A stretch of DNA of 64,000 bases, taken from contig JAJDAD010000112.1 of assembly GCA_029262055.1 (NCBI GenBank), forward strand, positions 110,287-174,286. The letters are read 5' to 3'. Below the pieces are notes generated by a model. The model worked only from the letters and a program-made list of their open reading frames with translations. It was not told where the DNA came from and ran no database searches. This DNA comes from Candidatus Zhuqueibacterota bacterium (lineage in GTDB: Bacteria; Zhuqueibacterota; Zhuqueibacteria; Oceanimicrobiales; Oceanimicrobiaceae). How positions within the stretch are numbered: position 1 is the stretch's first letter; each line of letters opens with the position of its first letter. Position numbers and translations under genes: made by a program. Positions 15,476 through 25,800 of the stretch are shown piece after piece.

Positions 15476-18157
15476 TTAAAATTCAAAACTGACGCCGAAA
15501 GTGGGTAGGACAGGCAACTGCGGAATCGTTTTACGTTTTATGGTGCCGGTATTGCGATCGTGCTCCCAGTCGTAGGCCAGCACATTCCTGCGATAGTAAA
15601 CATTCACTGCCTGGATATACGGCAGGATTGCCCAACCGCGCTTCTGAATCCGTTTGACCAAACCAAGGTCAAGCCGGTGGTATGTGGGGTACCGGACGGT
15701 GTTGCGATCTGAACTGAAATCAGCCTTTGGGGATTCTATCGCGTCGTTGGTTGCCAGCCATTCGCCGGTAAGGGGGTCGAAAGCTCTTCGTCGGAACAGC
15801 ACCTCTCTGGAGGTAAATGGTTGTCCTGTGGCAAGGGTCCAGCGGAAGTTCAGCATCCAGTTCTTGCCGAGATTATACCTGCCGAAACTGTTGAAGCTGT
15901 GGCGCTGGTCAAAGCGGCTGAAGTAATCTTGTCCGTCAAAGTGCCTTTTCGTGTAGGACAGGGCATAATTGACTTCGAAGCTAAGCCGATCTCCCAGTTT
16001 CTTAGCGCCAAGCTCAATGCCATACGCCTCGCCGTGACCGCTGGTGAATTCCGGAACTCCGCTGATGGCTTTGAGCAAGTCGTCGAGACTCTTGTAGTAA
16101 ACGTCTCCCGAGATTTGCCAGTCATCCGTTTGCCACCGCAAGCCGGCGAGAAAATGATTCGCCTTGCCCGTGGGGAGATCGTTCTCAGCAGGGAAGGGTA
16201 CAGGGAGAAAACGTATAAAGCCTTCCTCAGCCGAAGTTGCAAGACCCTGTGTGAATCGGCCGTAAGCCGCTTTGAGCTCAAGCGTCGATGATGCCGTGTA
16301 ACTGAGGTTAAGACGGGGTTCAAACGAAAGGCCGTTTTGATAGTCGCGGTGCTCGATTCGGAAGCCAGGCCGCAGCGAGAGACGATGATTAACTCTCCAA
16401 AGATTTTCTGCATAAAAATACGTGCTTTGCAGCCTGCGTCTGTAGTCGAAATCAGTGGGAGCTTTGTCAAAAAAGACGATAAACTGATCCTGTTCAAACT
16501 CCCCGAAAAGGTTTTCCCAAAAGTAATTGAGGTGAATTGAACTGTAGCCACCACCGAACCTCAGGGTGTGATTTCGAAGTTGGTCCAGCGTCCAATCGAG
16601 GCGAAGTGTCCGGTCTATAAGGTTCAGGTCCGTGTCGACATTCCTGGAGAGTTCAGACAGCGCGTTTCGTTGTCTTACAAATTCTTTCGTTGTTTCAGAC
16701 GCGCGGGGTTCGGCCGTGAAAGTCTCAAGAATGGTAAAATCCGAGGGGTTTCTACTCTGTGAGACCTGCAGTTCAAATTCGTTTCCAGGCGAGAATTCGT
16801 GCATCCAATGTCCACTGGCAATCAAGTTGTCCCACGAAAATCGCGCGGTGACGGTTTCGGTGTATCCGTCGCCAGCATCTCCGAAACGCGATTCTTCAAT
16901 ATGGTCAAAAAGGTCACGCGAGAAAAATGTGCTCAGGAAGACTAAATCTTTTGAACTTGGGTGGACTACAAGTTTTCCGTAAAGATCGTAGAAGTAGTAC
17001 GGCACACGTTTACCGACAAATAGTCTGGCTGCCACGTCATGGTAGGTGCGGCGTCCACTAACCAACCAGCTCACCCGGGGCGCTGGTTTGCCCACAGCAG
17101 TGAATTTGGAGCTGAGCAAGCTCAGATTAGCAAATCCGGACACCGTTTCATTGCTGCCATTCAGGGTCCGCACGTCAACAACCGAACTCAGGCGGTCACC
17201 GTAGCGGGCGGAAAATCCTCCCAGCGAGAGGTTGACCTGCTCGATTATGTCCGGGTTGAAAGCCCCCGCAAGGCCAAACATGTGGTACGGACTGTAGACC
17301 ACGGCTCCATCAAGCATGATGAGATTCTGATCCGCATCACCTCCACGGATAAAAAGCTCGTTGGAGAGATCGTTCGGTGCGCTTACGCCAGGCAAAGCCT
17401 GCAGCGAGCGGAACAGGTCGGGTTCCCCGACGGCGGGAATCGCGATGAGTTTGTCACGTCGAATGGCAATTGCTGTGGGCTCAATCGCCATGTGCTGCGG
17501 CACCTGCGTGCGCTGTGAGACCACTCTGACTTCCGCCAGTTCGATGATGGTCGGTTCCATCCGGAAAGTCAAATAGGTGGCTTTGTCGGGCCGGATCTCA
17601 ACCTGACGTCGAATAGATTCTTTGAACCCGATAACGCTGACGCGCACATCGTTGCGTCCTATCGGCACCCGTAGCGCAAAAAAACCACCTGGATTCGACG
17701 CCGTTCCGAAATTGGTGGATAAAATTTCGATGTTTGCGTCCCCCATCGGATCTCCGCTGACCGCGTTTATAATTCGGCCTTTTAGCAGACCAAACCTCTT
17801 TTTTATGGTCGACTTTTTAGTCAGTACGATTTGATTTTCGGACTGGACGACGTAGCCGACGGTTGAGTCTTTCAGCAGTTCATCCAGGATTTCGATGGTT
17901 GTTTTGTTCTTGAACTTCGCGGAATAGGTGTCTCCACCTTTGAGAAGCTCATCGTCATAAACAAATTTGACCCCTGCCAGTTGGGATATTTGATCCAAGG
18001 CTTCGCGGAGTGAAGCCTTTTTTAATGTGATGGAAATCTTAAGGTTAACCGAAGCGTTGTCTTTGAGTAGCCCTGCCGGCAATTCACCGGACGGGGCCGG
18101 CAACGCCGGGACAAGAATCTGTCCAAGGATTAGTAAAAGTATTGCTGCAGTTCTCAT
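15476..18157 (-). CDS. TonB-dependent receptor with STN signalling domain (FecA/FpvA type)
   Basis: 893 residues with GGAG before the ATG and a Sec signal peptide ending near residue 25. Residues about 35-115 form a secretin/TonB N-terminal (STN) domain (LKKASLREALDQISQLAGV). A carboxypeptidase-regulatory-like beta domain (LLKGRIINAVSGDPMGDANI) and a plug (LPGVSAPNDLSNELFIRGGD, FSARYGDRLSSVVD) follow. The rest is a 22-strand-type barrel ending in a C-terminal Phe (FGVSFEF). The STN domain marks it as a transducer that signals ligand occupancy to FecR. It sits 51 nt downstream of fecR-like and upstream of the lipoprotein gene, giving a sigma-antisigma-receptor-lipoprotein order. Confidence 0.92.
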   Translation of the reverse strand: MRTAAILLLILGQILVPALPAPSGELPAGLLKDNASVNLKISITLKKASLREALDQISQLAGVKFVYDDELLKGGDTYSAKFKNKTTIEILDELLKDSTVGYVVQSENQIVLTKKSTIKKRFGLLKGRIINAVSGDPMGDANIEILSTNFGTASNPGGFFALRVPIGRNDVRVSVIGFKESIRRQVEIRPDKATYLTFRMEPTIIELAEVRVVSQRTQVPQHMAIEPTAIAIRRDKLIAIPAVGEPDLFRSLQALPGVSAPNDLSNELFIRGGDADQNLIMLDGAVVYSPYHMFGLAGAFNPDIIEQVNLSLGGFSARYGDRLSSVVDVRTLNGSNETVSGFANLSLLSSKFTAVGKPAPRVSWLVSGRRTYHDVAARLFVGKRVPYYFYDLYGKLVVHPSSKDLVFLSTFFSRDLFDHIEESRFGDAGDGYTETVTARFSWDNLIASGHWMHEFSPGNEFELQVSQSRNPSDFTILETFTAEPRASETTKEFVRQRNALSELSRNVDTDLNLIDRTLRLDWTLDQLRNHTLRFGGGYSSIHLNYFWENLFGEFEQDQFIVFFDKAPTDFDYRRRLQSTYFYAENLWRVNHRLSLRPGFRIEHRDYQNGLSFEPRLNLSYTASSTLELKAAYGRFTQGLATSAEEGFIRFLPVPFPAENDLPTGKANHFLAGLRWQTDDWQISGDVYYKSLDDLLKAISGVPEFTSGHGEAYGIELGAKKLGDRLSFEVNYALSYTKRHFDGQDYFSRFDQRHSFNSFGRYNLGKNWMLNFRWTLATGQPFTSREVLFRRRAFDPLTGEWLATNDAIESPKADFSSDRNTVRYPTYHRLDLGLVKRIQKRGWAILPYIQAVNVYYRRNVLAYDWEHDRNTGTIKRKTIPQLPVLPTFGVSFEF

Positions 18158-18208
18158 TCTATTTCTCCAAAGCCGGCATGTACTTCGGCCAGAATGTGTT
18201 GTCGTTCA

Positions 18209-19180
18209 TTATTGGTGGAGTTCATAAATGTCGTCCTGCTCGCTGATTTGCCAGCCAAAAGTCAGACCGACCGCGGAAATGACCTCCAGTGCATTTTGGT
18301 TCGCACCAAACGAAGCAGTCAGGGTTTTCCCCTCAATGTCAACATTCTCGTATTGGACAATGACTCCGAAGTGACGTTCCACTTCGCTGAGAGATTCAGC
18401 GAGAGGCGTTCTGACAAACTCCAGGCGTCCCTGGCGCCACGCGAGAAATCTATCCAAATCGATTTCTGCCGGACTTGTGGGAGGCGATTGTCCTTGGACC
18501 CGGCTCATTCGTCCTTTTGTCAGCAAAACCTCTCCCGGCGTGTTGTGGTTCATGAACGAGACTTTCCCGTGAGCCACTGCAACGGTGACGTTTTCGCCGC
18601 GCGCACGCACGTTAAATTCCGTTCCCAAAACCGTTACACGTGTTGCATTCGACTCAACCACAAACTTCTCATTGCCGACTTGCACTTGAAAGAAAGCTTC
18701 TCCAAGCAGTCGCACTTCCCGTTTTTTCTTGGAAAAGATGAGTGTGCTGCCAGCATTCAGTTCAGCAATTGAGCCGTCCGGGAGGTCGACGACTCGTGTC
18801 TCGCCGTTGACTGTGGTAACGGTGCCGGTGGTAAGAAAAAGATAGTCGACACTCCAGTAAGTCGCGAACGAAAGAAAGATGGCGGCCGCCAGGCGTAGCG
18901 CGTAAAAAGCAAAACGATTCTGAATGCCGTCTGTGCCGGGTTTAAGCGCGAATATTCTTGGTTTTCGTTCAGCGTCGGCGTGCATCTTGTCTTGCAACAA
19001 ACGCCACTGATCCTCCGGGGCCTTGGATGCCTGAATTTTTCCGGTAAGCTCCCAGACCTTGCGCAAGTCGTCGTAGTCAGGTGATTGCAGGTCACCTTCG
19101 GCGAGTTGGTCAGCAGGGTCTTCTTTGGCAAGAATCCTCGCAACTCTATCGAAAATCTTGGTGGCTTTTTCCGGCATCAT
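18209..19180 (-). CDS. FecR-family anti-sigma factor
   Basis: 323 residues. A cytoplasmic N-terminal part (about 1-85) precedes one transmembrane segment near residues 90-115 (FAFYALRLAAAIFLSFATYW). The periplasmic FecR domain follows, with VDLPDGSIAELNAGSTLIF, RLLGEAFFQV and ATRVTVLGTEFNVRA, then a DUF4974-type C-terminal domain (FVRTPLAESLSEVERHFGV). It would hold or activate the ECF sigma factor encoded upstream, in response to the STN domain of the receptor. A 307-nt gap, longer than usual, separates it from the sigma gene. Confidence 0.92.
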   Translation of the reverse strand: MMPEKATKIFDRVARILAKEDPADQLAEGDLQSPDYDDLRKVWELTGKIQASKAPEDQWRLLQDKMHADAERKPRIFALKPGTDGIQNRFAFYALRLAAAIFLSFATYWSVDYLFLTTGTVTTVNGETRVVDLPDGSIAELNAGSTLIFSKKKREVRLLGEAFFQVQVGNEKFVVESNATRVTVLGTEFNVRARGENVTVAVAHGKVSFMNHNTPGEVLLTKGRMSRVQGQSPPTSPAEIDLDRFLAWRQGRLEFVRTPLAESLSEVERHFGVIVQYENVDIEGKTLTASFGANQNALEVISAVGLTFGWQISEQDDIYELHQ

Positions 19181-19342
19181 CTTAGATTCTGATTAGACTC
19201 ATTTGACGGACAATGTGGAGTTCTCGGATGGCTTCTTCACGGCTTGCTCCTTCTGTGGTCACTAAGTTAGTTTCGCGCGCTTAACTGTAGGACACAGCAC
19301 TTTCGGAATCCCCCTATTCAGCCAAAATATTTTTTTCGATTT

Positions 19343-19480
19343 CATGAGTGTCCGGCTTGGCCAACATTCAAGGCAAGTAAATGTCAGTTAAACAAGCCGC
19401 CAATGGTACTTTCATCCAGGTCGTGTTTTCATTAAATTTCATGCTATTCGCCTTCACAGAATCTTAACCGGACACTCATG
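19343..19480. repeat. 13-bp perfect inverted repeat in the sigma-fecR intergenic region
   Basis: CATGAGTGTCCGG at 19343-19355 and its exact reverse complement at 19468-19480, 112 nt apart, between the ECF sigma stop and the fecR-like start. TCGA lies just outside both arms, so similarity extends a little further. The arms could be two facing copies of a regulator or sigma-factor box, or the stem of a long RNA hairpin. The remaining bases of this 307-nt gap show no gene. Confidence 0.55.
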
Positions 19481-19487
19481 TTTCGAC

Positions 19488-20024
19488 TTATAAAAAAGAT
19501 TGGAGGCATCCCCGCAACCGACGAAGCGCCCTTCCCATTTGGGTCTCCACTGTTTTGATCGAAATCTCCAACGTTTCTGCAATCTCTTTGTATTTCGATT
19601 CTTCGTAGCGGCTCATGACAAAAACTGAACGGCAGCCCGGCGGCAATGCATCGATACATTCTTGGATCGCCCGGGATGTTTCTTTTTCTTCGAGGTCGGT
19701 GGCCGGATCGCCCACCGCCATGTGTTTTTCGGTGATTTCCTCGCGCCGGTCTGATTTTGAATCCCGCAGATAGTTGAGGGCACTGTTTTTCGCAGCTCGA
19801 TACAGATAGCCTTGCAGGGAGTTACCCGGACGCCAGCGCTGCCGGCCGCGCCAGATTTTCAGGAAGATGTTTTGCACAAGATCGTTGGCTGCCGCTTCAG
19901 ACCTGACCATGTGCCAAATGAAGCGGAAAAGGCGAGGTTGGTACTCTTCGAAGAGTCGTCCAAAAGCTACTTCGTCCCCGTCACGTATTTGAAGAACAAT
20001 CTGTTCCTCATCGCTGCTGTGCAT
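19488..20024 (-). CDS. ECF-type RNA polymerase sigma factor (FecI/SigW-like)
   Basis: 178 residues from the ATG at 20024; an upstream in-frame start at 20060 would add 12 residues without homology. Region 2 is at about residues 10-80 (FGRLFEEYQPRLFRFIWHMV, DLVQNIFLKIW). Region 4 with its helix-turn-helix is at about 115-170 (LPPGCRSVFVMSRYEESKYK, EIAETLEISIKTVETQM). With the fecR-like and STN-receptor genes downstream on the same strand it completes a cell-surface signalling set, probably driving transcription of that receptor locus. Confidence 0.93.
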   Translation of the reverse strand: MHSSDEEQIVLQIRDGDEVAFGRLFEEYQPRLFRFIWHMVRSEAAANDLVQNIFLKIWRGRQRWRPGNSLQGYLYRAAKNSALNYLRDSKSDRREEITEKHMAVGDPATDLEEKETSRAIQECIDALPPGCRSVFVMSRYEESKYKEIAETLEISIKTVETQMGRALRRLRGCLQSFL

Positions 20025-20150
20025 AAAAATGCCCCTGAGAGAAAAGGTGAAGACTTGCAATCAATCTGGGAAGGTGCCCAAAACAGTAGTAGAAAAAATG
20101 CCCAAATTCAATTACTTTCACAGAAAGCGGGAACCTCCCCAATCACGACT

Positions 20151-20168
20151 TGTAGGAATATTCCCACA
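20151..20168. promoter_or_regulatory. Near-perfect 18-bp palindrome, possible operator
   Basis: TGTAGGAATATTCCCACA is symmetric at 16 of 18 positions around GGAATATTCC. It lies in the divergent region, 127 nt upstream of the sigma start and 65 nt upstream of the beta-propeller gene, a natural place for a dimeric repressor. No regulator is assigned. Confidence 0.35.
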
Positions 20169-20232
20169 TGAGCGTTTGTAATTATGACAATCGTCAATCC
20201 ATTTTTGTCCGTGCAAGTCATAAGAGGCCGGT

Positions 20233-21564
20233 ATGAGATCGAGTCAAATTTTTTATGTGATTTTAGTCGTTCTGCTGACATCGAATTATGCAGTCACCCA
20301 GGAGTTTGAATGGACCACCCTGTCGCCGCCGTTGTCAGGCCGCTACGATGACATGCATTTTATTTCGCCCGACATGGGCTGGGCCGTAAACAGTACCGGC
20401 CAGATTTGGAAGACCAGCGACGCCGGCGAGACCTGGGTGCAGCAGGCCCAACTTGGCGGCTATATTCGCAGCATCGAGTTCGCGGATTCTCTGAACGGCT
20501 GGGCTGGCACGCTCGGCGGCGAGATCCCGATCCTCTATCGCACCACTGACGGCGGTCAAAGTTGGAGTCCGGTGCAAGGGCTGCCTACTTTTTCACCGCG
20601 ACGCATCTGCGGCATCACGGCTCCGACTGATTCGGTCATTTACGCCGGGGGCGCATTTGACGGTCCTGCCAGGATTTTGAAGAGCGTGGACAAAGGTAAT
20701 AGCTGGCAGGCCATTGACATGCGTCAGCATGCGGGAACTCTCATAGATGTTCACTTCTTTACGCCGGACTCCGGGATCGCGGTTGGCGGTGCGCCTGCTG
20801 CGCAGCAAATCGATCTGGCGGAGATAAGGGCCGTGATCATGACAACTGCCGATGGCGGCCAGAGCTGGCAGGTTAGATACAGCGGTTCCAGTGACGGCCA
20901 GTGGGGTTGGAAAATATTCTTTGTCACTCGTAACACCGGGTTTGTTTCTTTGGAAAGTAATGGCTTCGCCACTCTGGCAAAAACCACCGACGGCGGGCTT
21001 ACTTGGAGTCCAAAAAGTGTACCCAATAACGCTCGCTTACAGGGTATCGGTTTTCTTACGCCGGATTTGGGTTGGGTCGGCGGTTGGGGCAGTACCGCCA
21101 GCACCACCGACGGCGGCGATACTTGGGAGATAGGCAAGATAGGCACTCAATTCGCTCCAGATCACTTGAACCGGTTTATCGCGTTTGGGGACAGTTTGGT
21201 TTATGCTTCGGGCAAAACGGTTTTTAAATACTCGCAAGGAAATGTTACCAGCGTGGCCAGCCATGGTCAAGTGGAGTTGCCGAAATCAATTTTTCTCCTG
21301 CAAAATCACCCTAACCCGTTTAATCCTTCGACTACGATTTCGTACACGTTGCCGCGAAACAGCGGGGATGTCCGGGTGCGGGTCTACAACAGCCTGGGGC
21401 AGAGCATCAGGACTGTTTTTGCGGGGGCGCAACCGGCCGGCAGCCACTCCGTGGTTTGGGACGGCAAAAACGACGCGGGACAGTCTGTGGCGTCCGACAT
21501 TTACATCTATCGCGTCGACGCCGGTGGCAGAGCCGAGAGTCGCACTATGACATTGCTAAAGTAA
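20233..21564 (+). CDS. Secreted Ycf48/BNR-type beta-propeller with T9SS sorting domain
   Basis: 443 residues with a Sec signal peptide ending near VTQE. The body has repeated propeller blades of the photosynthesis-assembly/BNR type: WAVNSTGQIWKTSDAGETW, LYRTTDGGQSW, TTADGGQSWQVR, AKTTDGGLTW and STTDGGDTWE. After a linker, residues about 355-443 are a FlgD-like / type A sorting domain (LLQNHPNPFNPSTTISY ... SDIYIYRVDAG ... MTLLK), the signal for outer-membrane passage by the type IX system. Function beyond surface display is unknown. It is followed within 41 nt by an LVIVD lipoprotein gene on the same strand. Confidence 0.88.
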   Translation: MRSSQIFYVILVVLLTSNYAVTQEFEWTTLSPPLSGRYDDMHFISPDMGWAVNSTGQIWKTSDAGETWVQQAQLGGYIRSIEFADSLNGWAGTLGGEIPILYRTTDGGQSWSPVQGLPTFSPRRICGITAPTDSVIYAGGAFDGPARILKSVDKGNSWQAIDMRQHAGTLIDVHFFTPDSGIAVGGAPAAQQIDLAEIRAVIMTTADGGQSWQVRYSGSSDGQWGWKIFFVTRNTGFVSLESNGFATLAKTTDGGLTWSPKSVPNNARLQGIGFLTPDLGWVGGWGSTASTTDGGDTWEIGKIGTQFAPDHLNRFIAFGDSLVYASGKTVFKYSQGNVTSVASHGQVELPKSIFLLQNHPNPFNPSTTISYTLPRNSGDVRVRVYNSLGQSIRTVFAGAQPAGSHSVVWDGKNDAGQSVASDIYIYRVDAGGRAESRTMTLLK

Positions 21565-21604
21565 ACGGGGGGCTCAATTGCATTCTGTGGAGACTATCAA
21601 GAGC

Positions 21605-22705
21605 ATGGCATCGCGCATTGCTATCCCGACCTCGCTGGTCATACTCTCTGCGCTATTTGCTTGCGGCGGTGGCAGTGGCGGGGATGACGACATCAACCTG
21701 CAACGACTTGCCAGATTGCCGTTGGCCGGGTTCGTCACGGATGTTTGGGGTTACGTCGACGATGCTACGGGCACGGAGTACGCCCTGGTGGGCTTTGGGT
21801 TATTTTCAGCCGCCGCAGACACCGGTAGCGGCGTACACATCGTGGATGTAAGCGATCCAAGAAAGCCGGTGCGGGTATCCACCGTCAACACCGTGCCCGG
21901 TTTTGACGTCAAGGCCTGGAAGAACTACATCTATACCGTTGATGGTGGCAGTGTAGGGCAAGGAAAAATCGTCGATGCCTCGGACCCGGCGCAACCGCAA
22001 GTCGTGGGTTCTTTCCCTTCCGCGCACAATATCTTTATTGCTGCCAACGGTTTCATGTACTGCGAGGCGGACGCCGTACAAGCCATCTACGATCTGAACG
22101 ACTCGCCGACCGACCCTGTGCTGGTCTGGCAAGGCAGCGACAGCGGGCATGATGCAACCGTCATCGGGGACCGCTGGTATCATTTCGGCTCCTTTGGAGC
22201 CACCGATATTTTTGACGTTTCAGATCCAAGCTTGCCCAGGCTGTTGGCTTCCATCGATCTTCCCTCCATCGCTTTTCATCACAGTGGCTGGGTGACCGAT
22301 GACGGGAACTTCTTGTTCATTACAGATGAACTGGCGGATCTGCGGGGTGCGCCGGCCGACTTCACTGTTTGGGATATCTCCGATCTTGACAATCCGGAAA
22401 AAGTCGGGGAGTTTGCCGACGCAAATGCCACGGTGCACAACCTCTTTGTGCGAGGCGACTTTGCCTACGTTTCATACTACCACGCCGGCCTGCGAATTTT
22501 TGATGTCTCTAACCCGAGCCAGCCTGTGATAGTGGATGAATTTGACACCAGCACCGACAGTGGCCCGGGTTTCGGTGGCGCTTTCGGCGTTTATCCGTTT
22601 GCGCCTTCGGGCAATATCTATGTCAGTGACGAAGTGACGGGTCTGCACGTTTTTTCCTTCAAGCGCGGCGACTTACCAAGCCAAAGCAATCCCCTGGCAC
22701 CCTGA
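21605..22705 (+). CDS. LVIVD-repeat lipoprotein (choice-of-anchor B type)
   Basis: 366 residues from the ATG at 21605 (GGAG 11 nt upstream); a TTG at 21578 next to GGGGGG is an alternative that lengthens the signal peptide by nine residues. A lipobox LFAC followed by GGG predicts a lipid anchor. The mature part is a propeller of LVIVD-type repeats: GVHIVDVSDPRKPVRV, KIVDASDPAQPQVVG, TDIFDVSDPSLPRLLA, FTVWDISDLDNPEKVGEF and LRIFDVSNPSQPVIV. Such proteins are surface-exposed with unknown ligands. It is probably co-transcribed with the preceding propeller gene. Confidence 0.88.
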   Translation: MASRIAIPTSLVILSALFACGGGSGGDDDINLQRLARLPLAGFVTDVWGYVDDATGTEYALVGFGLFSAAADTGSGVHIVDVSDPRKPVRVSTVNTVPGFDVKAWKNYIYTVDGGSVGQGKIVDASDPAQPQVVGSFPSAHNIFIAANGFMYCEADAVQAIYDLNDSPTDPVLVWQGSDSGHDATVIGDRWYHFGSFGATDIFDVSDPSLPRLLASIDLPSIAFHHSGWVTDDGNFLFITDELADLRGAPADFTVWDISDLDNPEKVGEFADANATVHNLFVRGDFAYVSYYHAGLRIFDVSNPSQPVIVDEFDTSTDSGPGFGGAFGVYPFAPSGNIYVSDEVTGLHVFSFKRGDLPSQSNPLAP

Positions 22706-22855
22706 GAGGCGGCCCCGACCTGGCCGGAAGCAATTTCGGCAAAGTTGCAACAGTTCTTGAATAAGTCCTGAAAGTTCCCTACCATTCTAACTATTCTGAA
22801 CGAGATTTTCAGAGACGGGCGGTCTCCGGCGGACCGTTCGCTTTAAACAAAAAAT

Positions 22856-22868
22856 GCCCATATTGGGC
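22856..22868 (+). promoter_or_regulatory. Small hairpin just before the metH start
   Basis: GCCCA-TAT-TGGGC lies 13 nt before the metH ATG, where a ribosome-binding site would be expected; no Shine-Dalgarno sequence is visible. I see no SAM, SAH or cobalamin riboswitch signature in the 176 nt upstream. Confidence 0.25.
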
Positions 22869-22881
22869 CAATAGAAAACTG

Positions 22882-25800
22882 ATGAACAACTGCCTGCAAC
22901 AACTTCAAGATATCTTGCGCCGCCGCATTATGATCCTGGACGGCGCCATGGGCACGATGATCCAACGGCAAGGCCTGCAGGAAGAGGACTTCCGTGGCGA
23001 ACAATTCAAAGACCATCCGACTCCGCTGAAAGGCGATAACGACTTGCTGTCGATCACCCAGCCTGAGGCGATCAAGGGAATACACCGCGACTTTCTGCAC
23101 GCCGGCGCCGACATTATCGAGACCAATACCTTTAACGGTACCTCGCTTTCGCAGGCCGACTATGGTCTGGAAGAGCATGTCTACGAGATTAATCTGACGG
23201 CTGCGCGGCTGGCCAAAGAGACGGCGCTCGAGTTTACAAAGAGTGAGCCGGGGAAGCCGCGCTTTGTGGCCGGCGCTCTGGGCCCGACCAGCAAGACGCT
23301 CTCACTTTCACCAGACGTGAATGATCCCGGTTACCGCGCAGTGACATTCGAGCAAGTAGCTGATGCCTACTTTGCGCAAACTCGAGGCCTGGTCGACGGC
23401 GGGGTTGACATTCTCCTGGTTGAGACGATTTTTGACACTTTGAATGCGAAGGCTGCCCTGTTTGCGATCCAGCGGTACTTTGCCGAATCCGGGCGGGTGC
23501 TGCCGGTGATGATCTCGGGCACCATTGTCGATGCCAGCGGTCGCACACTTTCCGGACAAACCACGGAAGCGTTCTGGATTTCGGTGTCACATACGCAGAA
23601 TTTGCTCAGCGTTGGCCTGAACTGCGCGCTGGGGAGCGAGCAGATGCGGCCCTTCATCGCAGAGCTGGCAGGAATCACTGCCGTAAATGTCAGCCTCTAT
23701 CCCAATGCCGGATTGCCAAATGAGTTCGGCGGCTATGATGAGACGCCGGAGCTGATGGCGCAGCAGATGCAGGAATACGCCGGGAGTGGTTTTGTAAACC
23801 TGGTCGGTGGCTGCTGCGGTACGACTCCCGAACACATTGCAGCACTGGCCGCGATCGCCACACAACACTCGCCGCGACAGATTCCGAAAATCGCGCCCCT
23901 GTTGCGCTTAAGCGGACTGGAACCGGTGGTCGTGACGCCGGAAACAAATTTTGTCAATATCGGTGAGCGCACCAATGTTGCCGGATCGAGAAAATTTGCC
24001 CGCCTGATCACGGAAGGCGATTACGAAAGTGCGCTTTCCGTCGCCCGGGAACAGGTTGAAAACGGCGCCCAAATCATCGACATCAACATGGATGAAGGAA
24101 TGCTGGATTCCGAGAAGGCGATGGTGACCTTTCTCAATCTGTTGGGGGCTGAGCCTGAGATCGCCCGGGTTCCGATCATGCTCGACTCCTCGAAGTGGAG
24201 CGTGCTGGAAGCGGGATTGCGCTGCATTCAAGGTAAGGGCGTGGTGAACTCGATCAGCCTCAAGGAAGGGGAAGAGGTGTTCCGGGAGCAGGCCCGCAAG
24301 ATTCGGGCGTTTGGTGCGGCGGTCATCGTCATGGCATTTGACGAGCAGGGGCAGGCGGACACGCTGCAACGCAAGATAGAGATCTGCCGGCGCGCGTACA
24401 CGATCCTAACAGAGGACGTCGGCTTTCCGAGCCAGGACGTTATTTTCGATCCTAACATTCTGACGGTCGCGACCGGGATCGCGGAACACAACAACTACGC
24501 GGTCAATTTCATCAAAGCGACTGAGTGGATTAAACACAATCTTCCCGGAGCAAGTGTCAGTGGCGGGGTCAGCAATATTTCTTTTTCGTTCCGCGGCAAC
24601 AACCGCGTGCGGGAAGCCATGCATTCGGCGTTTCTCTTTCATGCGATTTCTTCCGGGCTCGACATGGGGATCGTCAACGCCGGGCAGCTCGAGGTCTATG
24701 AGGAGATTCCGAAGGACTTATTGCTGCTGGTTGAAGATGTGTTGCTCAATCGTCAGGAGAATGCGACCGAGAAGTTGGTCAGTTACGCCGAAAAAGTCAA
24801 AAGCAACGGCACGGTCACAGCCAAAGAGGAGGCGTGGCGTTCCGCCCCGGTCGCCGAACGGCTGCGACACGCGCTGGTCAAAGGTATTGTTGACTATATC
24901 GAGAGCGATACCGAAGAGGCGCGGCAGACATTTAGCAAACCGCTTGAGGTGATCGAAGGCCCCCTCATGGACGGCATGAGCGTGGTCGGCGAGTTGTTTG
25001 GCGCCGGCAAGATGTTTTTGCCGCAGGTCGTGAAAAGCGCCCGAGTCATGAAAAAAGCCGTGGCTTACCTCATTCCTTTTATTGAAGAAGAGAAAGCGAA
25101 GGCGAATGATAAAAGCGCCCGGGCCAGGGTACTTCTGGCAACGGTTAAAGGCGATGTTCACGATATCGGCAAGAATATCGTCGGCGTGGTTCTGGCTTGT
25201 AATAATTTTGAAGTCATCGACCTTGGCGTCATGGTCTCGAGCGAGAAGATCCTGGCCGAGGCCAAAGCGCACAAAGTTGACGTAATCGGCCTGAGCGGCC
25301 TAATCACGCCGTCTCTCGATGAGATGGTGCACAACGCAGCAGAGATGGAGCGTCTTGGCCTGCAGCTTCCGCTCCTGATCGGCGGCGCCACCACCTCGCG
25401 AATCCACACAGCCGTAAAGATTGAACCCAATTACAGTGGCGCCACCGTTCATGTGCTGGACGCATCCCGGAGCGTGGGGGTGGTCAGCAATTTGCTGAGC
25501 AAAGAGCAATCAAATGCGTTCAAAGATGAAGTGCGTGCCGAGTATGAGGAGGCTCGCCGGAAACATCAGAGCAAGCAGAGCCAAAAGGCCTACCTGACGC
25601 TGACGCAGGCCCGCGAGAACCGGGTGCAGATAGACTGGCAGCAGGCGACCGTGGTCAAACCCGTCAATCCCGGCCGTGGGACGTTGGTTGCGCATTCCCT
25701 GGCTGAAATCCGCAAGTACATTGACTGGACGCCCTTTTTCATCACCTGGGAGCTGCCCGGCAGATATCCGCAAATCCTCGATGACCCCAGAGTCGGTGAC

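Noticed and set aside
22706..22881. Possible SAM or cobalamin riboswitch upstream of metH
   Set aside because: None of the conserved boxes of these classes is visible in the 176 nt.
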